DNA of 36,094 nt from an uncultured bacterium (GTDB lineage Bacteria > Planctomycetota > UBA8108): positions 1-36,094 of the forward strand of contig CAJWMA010000003.1 in the NCBI GenBank assembly GCA_913042995.1. The letters are read 5' to 3'. Made by a program: the position numbers and the translations under genes. The notes under the pieces were generated by a model, which saw only the letters and a program-made list of their open reading frames with translations, did not search any database and was not told the origin of the DNA. Shown piece by piece: positions 16,459 through 25,644 of this stretch (within the stretch, counting starts at the first letter, position 1; each line of letters starts with the position of its first letter).

Positions 16459-17844
16459 ATGAACACTGGAAGTCCGTTAGCCAGAAGAACGTTTCTCAGG
16501 GGTGTAGGGACAGCCATGGCGCTGCCCTTCCTTGATGCCATGCTTCCCTCGGATCTCCTGGTCAGGGCCCACGCCGCCGGAAAGAAATTTCCCCGTCGTA
16601 TGGCCTTCTTCTATGTGCCCAACGGGGCGCATATGCCGACGTGGACTCCCGAGAAGACCGGCGCGCTCAGACAGCTTCCAGAGACGCTCGCGCCGCTCAA
16701 GGATCTGCGCAGCCATATGCTCGTTCTCAGCGGGTTGACCCAGGACAAGGCGCGTGCCAACGGCGATGGCCCCGGCGACCACGCCAGGTCAGCCGCCGCC
16801 TTTCTTACCGGGGCGCAGCCCAAGAAAACCAATGGAAAAGATATCAAGGTGGGGGTCTCGGTCGACCAGTACGCCGCTGCCCGCATAGGAAAAGAGACCT
16901 CTTTTCCCTCGCTTGAGATCGGTTGTGATAAAGGTAAACAGACCGGAAGCTGTGATTCGGGATATAGCTGCGCCTATTCGCACAATCTCTCCTGGAAGAA
17001 CGCCTCGATGCCGATGGCCAAGGAGACCAGTCCCCGCCAGCTCTTCGATCGTCTCTTTCCGAATATTTCGGAACAGAAGACCCAGGTCAATGAGCGCTAT
17101 CGCAAGAGCATCCTCGATTTTGTTCTTGGTGATGCCAGGAAACTCAGCAGGAAGCTGGGCTCGAGCGACAGCCGCAAGCTTGACGAATACCTGACCGCGG
17201 TCCGTGAAATAGAGGGCCGCCTCTCCCGGGCCCAGGCCGACAAGGAAAAGGACGGAACCCTTCGCAAGCTTCCGAAGGATGCGGAGAAGGTCGGCCAGAG
17301 CCTCCCGGGTGGAAGGCCCGGTGATTACGGCGAGCACATCAGGCTCCTCGGTGACATCATGATTCTCGCTTTCCAGGCCGACCTGACCCGGGTGGCGACC
17401 TTCATGTTTGCCAACGAGGGCAGCAATAAGAGCTACAAGAACGTTGGTGTTCCCGAGGGCCATCATTCTCTGTCCCATCACGGCAACGACAAGGGTAAGC
17501 AGGCGAAGATCAGGAAGATCAACAAATTCCATATGGACCAGTTTGTCTACCTCATGAAGAAACTGAAGGCTTCAACCGAGGGGTCCTACAGTCTTCTCGA
17601 CAACTCGATGATCCTCTACGGCAGTGGTATCGGCGATGGGAACCGTCACAATCATCATGAGCTTCCGATCATCCTGATGGGCAAGGGCGGCGGCACCCTC
17701 AAGCCGGGGCGCCATGTGCGCTATCCGAAGAATACACCGCTCAACAATCTCTACCTCGCCATGCTTGAGCGCATGGGGGCGCCCTGCAAGAAACTCGGTG
17801 ACTCCACTGCTCGACTGAACAACCTCTACTCTTCGAAGTACTGA
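16459..17844 (+). CDS. DUF1552 family protein with Tat-like signal
   Basis: LARRTFLRGVGTAMALPFLDAMLPS; RRMAFFYVPNGAHMPTWTPEKTG; SLEIGCDKGKQTGSCDSGYSCAYSHNLSW; typically encoded next to DUF1592/1588 proteins. Confidence 0.9.
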   Translation: MNTGSPLARRTFLRGVGTAMALPFLDAMLPSDLLVRAHAAGKKFPRRMAFFYVPNGAHMPTWTPEKTGALRQLPETLAPLKDLRSHMLVLSGLTQDKARANGDGPGDHARSAAAFLTGAQPKKTNGKDIKVGVSVDQYAAARIGKETSFPSLEIGCDKGKQTGSCDSGYSCAYSHNLSWKNASMPMAKETSPRQLFDRLFPNISEQKTQVNERYRKSILDFVLGDARKLSRKLGSSDSRKLDEYLTAVREIEGRLSRAQADKEKDGTLRKLPKDAEKVGQSLPGGRPGDYGEHIRLLGDIMILAFQADLTRVATFMFANEGSNKSYKNVGVPEGHHSLSHHGNDKGKQAKIRKINKFHMDQFVYLMKKLKASTEGSYSLLDNSMILYGSGIGDGNRHNHHELPIILMGKGGGTLKPGRHVRYPKNTPLNNLYLAMLERMGAPCKKLGDSTARLNNLYSSKY

Positions 17845-17880
17845 TTCCGCCTTCGACAGTTCGCCGCCTCTAGAGGTTTT

Positions 17881-19515
17881 TCAGCGCGGTCTCTTCTCGG
17901 CCTTTCCGTTCAGCTCCCAATGCCACGGGTAATCCAGGTACCGAACCGTGATTTTTCTGCCGCTACGGGCGGCCTGATGAAGGGCCGCGTGGTAGTGGGC
18001 GGCGTGGGCCTGGACCGAACCGGAGATGGCCTCGAAGTCAGTGTAATACCATTCGTAGATCGGGCTGAGCTCGAGAAGCCCTTCCCGGAGATCGAAGCGC
18101 AGCCAGGTCTCCTTTGAATGCACGAGCCGCGCCTGTTCTTCAAGCTGGCTCTCGAGCTTCGCTCCCGTGTAGGCCTCCGAGCGAAGGGGAGGACAGCCGG
18201 CGGCCGCGCAGACCAGCGCGAAGTGGATTCGCGCTTCGCGGAAATGGTTCCTGATCTGGTCGTGTTCGATTTCGTCCAGGCTCAGGCTCTTACCGCCGAT
18301 CTTCCAGCGCGGGTCTTCCCAGCGTATCTCCTCGGGGATATCGAGGATCGAGTCGATGCGGCCATGGTGGTCCAGCACCAGGCGAAGGGTGAAGGCGTTG
18401 TAGGCGTTGATGAGCAGGGCCAGTCGTTCGTCTCTTCCCAGGCGGTCGAGATCCTGGCCGCCAAGGCTCTCAATATAGCGGTCAAGATCTTCGGAGTTGG
18501 CGGCAAGGGCCGGGTAGTCAACCCAGCCCTCCGGGTCGACATGCGTTCTGAGGACCGAGTTCAGGAGAGAGTGGTCAACCACGGATTCTCCTCTGTTGGC
18601 CGAGTAGCTCTCGGTCAGCTCGGCGCGCGGCGGGCCAAGAAGATCGACCAGCGCCTCACGCAGGAGGTTTGGCTGGAACCGGCTGAGGAGGCCGCAGGCC
18701 AGGATGAGCGCTCCGGCCGCGGCGAGCAGGATGGTCTTGAGATCGATGCTCCGGGCCGGGGGAGACGGCTTGTCAAATTTACCAAGTGAGGCAAGCTGGC
18801 CGCGGGCCAGCCGGGTGACGTAGATTGTCGCGGCCACCGTGGCGAGCAGCCCGGCTCCCTGGAGGATCCACCTCGCTGTCTGCAGCGGCTCCTCTCCCGT
18901 TGCCGCGCCGGCCGCTTCGCGAGAGATATAGCCAAGGTAGACGTAGAGGAAGGTGCCCGGGAGCATCGCGATCCAGCTCGCGAGAGTGTAGGTGAGAAAA
19001 CGAACAGGGGTCAGTCCCCAGAGATAGTTCTGTAGATTGAATGGGATAGCCGGAGAGAGCCGCATGAGGGCGACCGTCTTCCAGCCGCCCTCCTCGAGCG
19101 CCTTGTCGATGGCCGTGAGGTAGGGGCGCTGTTCCAGCAGGCGCGAGACCCGGTTCCTGGCCAGGCGCCGGGCGGCCAGAAACGACAGGGCGGCTCCCGC
19201 GGTGGAGGCGATCGAGACAGTCAGGGTGCCGACTCCCAGGCCGAAGGAGACCCCGGCAAAGAAGGTCAGGATGGAGCCCGGCACCATCGCCACGGTGGCG
19301 ATGGCGTAGGTGACCCCATAGAGGATGGGACCCCAGGGACCCGCGTCATCGATCAATGATGAGAGCCGCCTGAGCGATGATTCAAGCGGCAGGGAGCCTG
19401 CGCAAAGCAGCAGGCCGGTGATGAGCATCAGCGCCGAGATCCAGCGAAGGGCGCTTCCCAGGCCTTTCAGGCCTCTTTCCCGCGACAATTCAGGGGCTGG
19501 GGGATCGGTCTTCAT
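17881..19515 (-). CDS. TVP38/TMEM64 (VTT domain) membrane protein fused to a DUF547 domain
   Basis: N-terminal half: MVPGSILTFFAGVSFGLGVGTLTVSIASTAGAALSFLAARRLARNRV, ALMRLSPAIPFNLQNYLWGLTPV. C-terminal half: WVDYPALAANSEDLDRYIESL...LALLINAYNAFTLRLVLDHH...FALVCAAAGCPPLRSEAYTG. Confidence 0.85.
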   Translation of the reverse strand: MKTDPPAPELSRERGLKGLGSALRWISALMLITGLLLCAGSLPLESSLRRLSSLIDDAGPWGPILYGVTYAIATVAMVPGSILTFFAGVSFGLGVGTLTVSIASTAGAALSFLAARRLARNRVSRLLEQRPYLTAIDKALEEGGWKTVALMRLSPAIPFNLQNYLWGLTPVRFLTYTLASWIAMLPGTFLYVYLGYISREAAGAATGEEPLQTARWILQGAGLLATVAATIYVTRLARGQLASLGKFDKPSPPARSIDLKTILLAAAGALILACGLLSRFQPNLLREALVDLLGPPRAELTESYSANRGESVVDHSLLNSVLRTHVDPEGWVDYPALAANSEDLDRYIESLGGQDLDRLGRDERLALLINAYNAFTLRLVLDHHGRIDSILDIPEEIRWEDPRWKIGGKSLSLDEIEHDQIRNHFREARIHFALVCAAAGCPPLRSEAYTGAKLESQLEEQARLVHSKETWLRFDLREGLLELSPIYEWYYTDFEAISGSVQAHAAHYHAALHQAARSGRKITVRYLDYPWHWELNGKAEKRPR

Positions 19516-19696
19516 TTACTTCTCAGGCGTTGGTTCGGCTTGTTCCGGCCGTTTGGGGCTCTGTGGGTCTTTTACGGCAGGTCCCTGGGTTTTGAAAGGG
19601 CATCTTAATGGTACACTAGATGGTAAGTAAGTCACTGGCTGGAGTTAGAGTGGGAAGTGGGCTGAATGAGTTTTCATCTGGAAGGGGCGCTTACCC

Positions 19697-21988
19697 GTGA
19701 ATAGAGGTTCTCTCGTGTACTCCAGGTCCGTAATTTCCACATACCTGTGCGTCATGCTCCTCTTGCCTGGCACCGCTGCCGTTCTGCAGGCTGCTCCGGA
19801 GAATGATGATTACGCAGATGCCGCTGCTCTCGAAGGTCTCTCAGGCCACTGGACCGGCGACAATCGCGGAGCGAGCCGGGAGCTCGGTGAGGAGCTCCAC
19901 GCTGACAATGCAGGGGGCGCTTCGGTCTGGTTTCGCTGGACCGCGGTTTTTACTGGCAGGCTTACCGTCTATACCTTCGGCAGCGATTTCGATACCCTGC
20001 TCGCCTCCTATACTGGAGAGACCGTCGGCAATACGGTTTTTCTCGAATCCAACGATGATTCCTGGGATGATTTTCAAAGCAGGATCGTCTTTCCCGTCAC
20101 CCAGGGGCGGGAGTATCGCATTGTCGTTGATGGCTGGAATGGCAATGTCGGGAACATCCTGCTGACCTGGCACCTCTCGCGCTCCGGCGGAGCGCCCGCC
20201 AATGACGCGTTCTCCGCGGCCTGGGAGCTTGACGGGCCGGCGGGGATGGAGATCGGCAGCAATACCGGCTCTTCCCGGGAAGAAGAGGAGCCCTATCATC
20301 TTGGCCAGATCCCGGGCCGCTCGGTCTGGTACACCTGGACTCCCGCCAATGATGGAGAGGCATCTTTCAGCACGGATGGAAGCGGCTTCGATACCCTGCT
20401 GGCGGTCTACACAGGTGATTCAATAGATGCCCTGGAGCGTATCACCCAGAACGATGATGTGGACGAGGTAGGTACCCCCGGTTTCAGCCGGGTGCGGTTT
20501 CGAGTCTCCGCGGGAGTTCCTTATCATCTGGTCGTCGATGGTCAGAACGAGGATATTGGTGTTTTCATTCTGCGCTGGGTTTTTTCGATCCCCTGCGATT
20601 CCCCTCCCCGTCCGGAGGCGCCGGTGCCGGGCGATGCATCGGTTGAGGTGGGTCGCCGGCTGACCCTGCAATGGAACCAGGCACGGCAGGTAGCTGCCCG
20701 GATTGTCTATGGCGAAGATGACCGGATGGAGGCCTACGCGGTCATCCAGGAGGATCGGCGCGAAGCTCTCGAGTCCATCGCCATGGTAGTAGACCGCGCC
20801 GAGCTGACCGAGAATCCCGACGGGACGTTCAGCCTCCCGGCGCGGACCCTTGGAGAGACGGCCTCCTTCTGCGAAACGGAGAGATTTGTCGACCAGCCGA
20901 ATCCGGGGATCTGCTCGGCTTTCCTGGTTGGCCCCGATCTCCTCGCCACCAGCGGACAGTGCCTGTCAGATGACTCCGACTGCGGCCGGTTTGCCTTTGT
21001 CTTTGGCTGCAGGATGGAGAGGCCTGGAGTTCCCATCCTGGACTTCGATGCTTCCCAGGTCTATTTCTGCGAGGGCATTCTCCAGAACCGGGTTGAAGGG
21101 CAGGGCGCCGATTGGGCGGTTGTCCGGGTTGACCGGGAGGTTGATGGCCGGGAGCCCTTCGCGGTTCGGCGTGAAGGGCAGGTTGAGGAGGGTCAGGAGC
21201 TGCTGGCGATGGGCCATCCATTCGGGCTCCCTCTCAAGGTCTCGGATGGAGCCGTGGTTCGGGACGCCCGCCAGCCTGAAATATTCGTAGCCAGTATCGA
21301 CGCGGCCTACGGAGGCCCCGGGCGCGGAAGCTCGGGCTCGCCTGTTCTCGACGCGCGAACCCTGCTGGTCGAGGGCATCCTGGTGCGTGGGGAGGAAGAT
21401 GTCATTGAAGAGAACGGCTGCTTTGTGAGCCTTCGCTGCGGGGATGAGGTCTGTCGCGGGGAGGACGTGACGCGCGCAGCGGAATTCCAGCACCTCGTTC
21501 CGCCGAATCTTGACAATGTCATCTACGAGGTCTGGATGGGATCCTGCGGAGGACTGGTCAAGATTGGCGAGACAAGCTCGACCAGTTGGGAGATCGAGGA
21601 GAGATTAGACAGGGCCACTCCCTATTGCTGGCGCATCGTGGCGCGCAATGAATGCGGACGGGTCTTCGGTCCAAGCTGGAGCTTTATCACCACGGCGGCG
21701 CTCGATCCGGTCTTTCGCCGGGGCGATGTCAACCAGGACGAGCTGGCCAATCTCAGCGATGCCATCGGCATTCTCAACTACCTGTTCCTCGAGGGAGATA
21801 CGCCGGGCTGTCTCAACACCGCCGACGTCGATGACTCCGGACAGGTGGATATTACCGATGGAGTCTATCTCTTGAACTATCTCTTCATCGGCGGCGCTCC
21901 TCCGGCCGAGCCCCTGGCGGCCTGCGACATCGATGTCACTCCGGATGTCGGCCTGGGCTGCGAGTTCTACACCCCCTGCGGTTTCTGA
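19697..21988 (+). CDS. Secreted multidomain protein: two PPC-like beta domains, trypsin-like (S1) domain, C-terminal dockerin-like repeats
   Basis: Repeated WTGDNRGAS.../GSDFDTLLASYTGE.../YRIVVDGWNG modules; CSAFLVGPDLLATSGQC..DWAVVRVD..GRGSSGSPV; GDVNQDELANLSDAIGILNYLF and ADVDDSGQVDITDGVYLLNYLF. The start codon is as given in the track (not ATG-verified). Confidence 0.8.
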   Translation: MNRGSLVYSRSVISTYLCVMLLLPGTAAVLQAAPENDDYADAAALEGLSGHWTGDNRGASRELGEELHADNAGGASVWFRWTAVFTGRLTVYTFGSDFDTLLASYTGETVGNTVFLESNDDSWDDFQSRIVFPVTQGREYRIVVDGWNGNVGNILLTWHLSRSGGAPANDAFSAAWELDGPAGMEIGSNTGSSREEEEPYHLGQIPGRSVWYTWTPANDGEASFSTDGSGFDTLLAVYTGDSIDALERITQNDDVDEVGTPGFSRVRFRVSAGVPYHLVVDGQNEDIGVFILRWVFSIPCDSPPRPEAPVPGDASVEVGRRLTLQWNQARQVAARIVYGEDDRMEAYAVIQEDRREALESIAMVVDRAELTENPDGTFSLPARTLGETASFCETERFVDQPNPGICSAFLVGPDLLATSGQCLSDDSDCGRFAFVFGCRMERPGVPILDFDASQVYFCEGILQNRVEGQGADWAVVRVDREVDGREPFAVRREGQVEEGQELLAMGHPFGLPLKVSDGAVVRDARQPEIFVASIDAAYGGPGRGSSGSPVLDARTLLVEGILVRGEEDVIEENGCFVSLRCGDEVCRGEDVTRAAEFQHLVPPNLDNVIYEVWMGSCGGLVKIGETSSTSWEIEERLDRATPYCWRIVARNECGRVFGPSWSFITTAALDPVFRRGDVNQDELANLSDAIGILNYLFLEGDTPGCLNTADVDDSGQVDITDGVYLLNYLFIGGAPPAEPLAACDIDVTPDVGLGCEFYTPCGF

Positions 21989-22007
21989 GGGAGGCCGGGG
22001 CTGCGAA

Positions 22008-22787
<780 letters not shown>

Positions 22788-22910
22788 GGGTCTTTCCTGG
22801 AAAAAAGGGTGAAATTCGAGGCAAATATATTCGGTCGTTCGAAGAAACGGCCTGAGCGTGCGTCAGGGCCGGAATTGTGATAGATTTGAACTGGCTGGGC
22901 AAGATTTTCT

Positions 22911-22940
22911 TTGCCGATGGGCTCATCTGAGGGCTATATT
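22911..22940 (+). promoter_or_regulatory. Candidate promoter for the arg leader transcript
   Basis: TTGCCG (22911-22916) - 18 nt - TATATT (22935-22940). Confidence 0.45.
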
Positions 22941-23021
22941 CGGCAGTTAAGCGTTGTCGTGCGGCAACGGTGCCAGTCACGGCTAAAACCCGGTTGAATA
23001 GCATATTTGGGGTTCGCAAAG

Positions 23022-23114
23022 ATGAATACTCTTCGTTCTAGACCTAGATCAACCCGCAGACGCTCCAGAGCGTCCTGCGCCCGTTGTCGGCTGGCTCGAA
23101 GATCCCGCATCTGA
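23022..23114 (+). CDS. Candidate arginine-rich leader peptide (30 aa, 12 Arg)
   Basis: ATG AAT ACT CTT CGT TCT AGA CCT AGA TCA ACC CGC AGA CGC TCC AGA GCG TCC TGC GCC CGT TGT CGG CTG GCT CGA AGA TCC CGC ATC TGA = MNTLRSRPRSTRRRSRASCARCRLARRSRI*. Weak SD-like GGGG about 10 nt upstream. Confidence 0.65.
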   Translation: MNTLRSRPRSTRRRSRASCARCRLARRSRI

Positions 23115-23186
23115 GAAAACGCCAGGGGGCCGAGAGGAATTCCCGGACCCCGGCGAAGCGGAAACAACCAGATCTTTGAAGGCCAG

Positions 23187-23223
23187 CCCACTCCGGAATC
23201 AGTCACTGGAGTCGGGTTTTTTT
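23187..23223 (+). terminator. Intrinsic terminator between the leader ORF and argB (candidate attenuator terminator)
   Basis: CCC-ACTCCGG (23187-23196) pairs with CTGGAGT-c-GGG (23206-23216) with a 9-nt loop and one bulge, followed by T7 (23217-23223). Confidence 0.85.
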
Positions 23224-23269
23224 CGTTTCACGCCCCCATTTACCAGCTAATACCAGGATTTAAAGTCTC

Positions 23270-24181
23270 GTGGAAAACATAGAAGTACTCAAACACGCGC
23301 TCCCCTACATCAGGCAGTACCGCGATTCGACCTTTATCATCAAGGTCGGCGGCGAGCTGTTGCAGGCCGATGGTTTTCTTGATCGTCTCAGCCACGATGT
23401 CGCCCTGCTCTACCAGCTGAATATTCGCGTGGTCATTATCCACGGCGGCGGTCCCCAGCTCTCTGAGATGGCGGAGAAGATCGGGATTGAGAGCGTCAAG
23501 GTCAACGGGCGCAGGATCACCGACGACCGCATGATCGAGGTGGCCAATATGGTCTTCAGCGGCGCCTCCACCGACATCCTGGGGGCTCTGCGCAGTCACG
23601 GGACGCCCGCGGTCGGTCTCTCCGGAGTCGATGGCGACCTGGTCCAGGCGACGAGGCGGCCGCCCGTGAAGCTGGTTGACAGGGAGACGGGAGAGGAGAA
23701 GGAGGTCGACTTCCAGAACGTCGGCGACATCGATGTGGTGGATTCCAAGGTTCTGAATGTCCTTCTCGATAATCGGTTTGTTCCCGTGGTCGCGCCGCTG
23801 GGAGCCGATAGCGCCGGCAACGTGCTCAACATCAACGCCGACACCATCGCCTCCATGGTCTCCGCGGCCATGCCAGCCGAGAAGCTCTTCCTGCTGACGA
23901 ATGTGGGTGGAGTTCTCGAAGATATAGATGATCCTTCGAGCCGTATCAGCTATCTCACAGAGTCAAGCGCCGAGAGCCTGCTCGCCGACGGGGGCGTCTC
24001 GGGCGGCATGATGCCGAAGCTGCAGTCGGCTGTCGACGCCGTGCGCGCGGGAGTGAAGCGGGCGCATATTATTGATGGCCTGGCGGATAACTCGCTCCTC
24101 TTCGAGGTCTTCACCAAGAAGGGGACCGGCACGATGGTCATCAGCGATAGCGCCGAGTCCGAATACCTGGAGCAGGGATGA
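23270..24181 (+). CDS. argB: Acetylglutamate kinase
   Basis: GTG start; FIIKVGGELLQ, VVIIHGGGPQLSEMAEKIGIESVKVNGRRITDD, LNINADTIASMVSAAMPAEKLFLLTNVGGVL, GGVSGGMMPKLQSAVDAVRAGVKRAHIIDG. Confidence 0.95.
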   Translation: MENIEVLKHALPYIRQYRDSTFIIKVGGELLQADGFLDRLSHDVALLYQLNIRVVIIHGGGPQLSEMAEKIGIESVKVNGRRITDDRMIEVANMVFSGASTDILGALRSHGTPAVGLSGVDGDLVQATRRPPVKLVDRETGEEKEVDFQNVGDIDVVDSKVLNVLLDNRFVPVVAPLGADSAGNVLNINADTIASMVSAAMPAEKLFLLTNVGGVLEDIDDPSSRISYLTESSAESLLADGGVSGGMMPKLQSAVDAVRAGVKRAHIIDGLADNSLLFEVFTKKGTGTMVISDSAESEYLEQG

Positions 24182-25545
24182 TGCGAAGCGGACGATTCGA
24201 AAAAGGCATGGCCGACAATATGCGGAGCCTCAACGCCTCCATCAGCTTCGATAAGCGGTTCTACCGCGAGGATATCGAGGCCAGCAAGGCCTGGGCGCGC
24301 GGTCTGTCGGGGCTTGGCTTTCTCTCCGAGGATGAGCTGGGCCAGATCTGCTCAGGGCTGGACCAGGTCGCCGGCGAGATCGAGTCGGGAAGCTTCACCT
24401 TCAGTGAAGAGCTTGAGGACATCCACATGAACGTCGAGGCCCGGTTGAGCGAGCTCATCGGGGAGGCCGGGGCGAAGCTGCATACCGGCAGGAGCCGCAA
24501 TGACCAGGTGGCGACGGACTTCCGTCTCTATGTGAAGCGAGCCGCTGAAGAAGCAGCCGATGCCATCGGGGCACTGATGAAGGCGGTCGTCGAGAGCGCT
24601 GAGGCGTGCCAGGATGTCGTTATTCCCGCCTACACTCACCTGCAGCGCGCCCAGCCGGTGCTCTTTTCCCATCACCTGCTGGCCTATGTAGAGATGCTCG
24701 AGCGCGACAGGCGCCGGTTCCTCTGGGCCGCGGAGCAGGCCGACTCCTGCCCACTGGGCTCGGGAGCCTGTGTCGGTAACCAGTTTGGCATCGACAGGGA
24801 GAAGCTGCAGGAGGATCTGGGCTTCAGCTCGTTGACCTCTAATTCGCTCGATGGAGTGAGCGACCGGGATTTTGCCTGCGATTTTCTCTACGCCGCCTCC
24901 ATGCTGATGGTTCACCTCTCGCGTTTCAGCGAGGACATCATCCTCTGGATGACCAGCGAATTCGGCTTCGTGCGCCTGGATGATTCGGTTACCTCCGGCA
25001 GCTCGATGCTTCCACAGAAGAAGAACCCCGATGCCTGCGAGCTGGCCCGCGGTAAGACTGGCCGGGTTGTGGGTCATCTCATCGGGCTGCTGACCTGCCT
25101 GAAGGGATTGCCGCTGTCCTACAATAAGGATCTGCAGGAGGACAAGGAGGGGGTCTTTGATACTCATGATACCCTGCTTGGCATTCTTGGGGTGTTTACG
25201 ACGATGGTCGAGACCATGCAGGTTGACCGGGAGCGTACAGCCGGAAGCCTCGAGGGCGGGTATCTCGAGGCGCTTGGAGTCGCGGACTACCTGACCCGAA
25301 AGGGAATGCCCTTTCGGGAGGCCCATGGCCTTGCAGGGAGCTGTGTACGGAGAGCCGAGGAGCTGGGGGTTTCGCTTCCTTCTCTCGACCTCGAGGAGTA
25401 CCGCTCCATCCACGAGGCCTTCGAGGAGGATCTCTTCGAGGCGATCTCGGTCGAGGGCTCGCTCGCCGACAAGGATGTGCCCGGGGGTACCGCCCCGAGC
25501 CAGGTCGCCGCGCAGCTCGAGCGCTGGAGGGAGGCGCTCAAATGA
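24178..25545 (+). CDS. argH: Argininosuccinate lyase
   Basis: [39 protein letters not shown]; signature [25 protein letters not shown] overlap with argB. Confidence 0.95.
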   Translation: MMRSGRFEKGMADNMRSLNASISFDKRFYREDIEASKAWARGLSGLGFLSEDELGQICSGLDQVAGEIESGSFTFSEELEDIHMNVEARLSELIGEAGAKLHTGRSRNDQVATDFRLYVKRAAEEAADAIGALMKAVVESAEACQDVVIPAYTHLQRAQPVLFSHHLLAYVEMLERDRRRFLWAAEQADSCPLGSGACVGNQFGIDREKLQEDLGFSSLTSNSLDGVSDRDFACDFLYAASMLMVHLSRFSEDIILWMTSEFGFVRLDDSVTSGSSMLPQKKNPDACELARGKTGRVVGHLIGLLTCLKGLPLSYNKDLQEDKEGVFDTHDTLLGILGVFTTMVETMQVDRERTAGSLEGGYLEALGVADYLTRKGMPFREAHGLAGSCVRRAEELGVSLPSLDLEEYRSIHEAFEEDLFEAISVEGSLADKDVPGGTAPSQVAAQLERWREALK

Positions 25546-25640
25546 TCATGGGCCAGGTAAAGAAACAGAACCAGGAGACCGGCGCGGTTGCCGGTCGGAT
25601 TAACGCGCTCCAGGCGCGATTCCAGAAGGACCACGGATAA
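25542..25640 (+). CDS. Possible 32-aa small protein between argH and argG
   Basis: ATG overlaps argH stop (aATGA); [32 protein letters not shown]; ends 4 nt before argG ATG. Confidence 0.45.
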   Translation: MIMGQVKKQNQETGAVAGRINALQARFQKDHG

Positions 25641-25644
25641 CCAA

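Larger units (their letters stand above)
22942..23269 (+). promoter_or_regulatory. Structured 5' leader of the arginine cluster, candidate attenuator
   Basis: Stem GGCA/TGCC enclosing CGTTG/CAACG (22942-22974), Arg-rich short ORF, hairpins at 23055-23079 and 23126-23151, then an intrinsic terminator before argB. Confidence 0.65.

Noticed and set aside
22934-23206. 90-aa minus-strand ORF across the arg leader
   Set aside because: No recognisable family, poor start context and antisense to the leader features; likely a chance ORF.
22942-23223. Stand-alone structural RNA (RNase P, tmRNA, SRP RNA, 6S RNA or cobalamin riboswitch)
   Set aside because: No GAGGAAAGUCC, tmRNA tRNA-like end, SRP GGAAGnAGC-type core or B12-box pattern found by eye. 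The Arg-rich ORF plus terminator before argB is a better explanation, although an independent sRNA cannot be excluded without a covariance-model search.
24352-25413. 353-aa minus-strand ORF opposite argH
   Set aside because: Antisense shadow frame of a conserved gene in GC-rich DNA.
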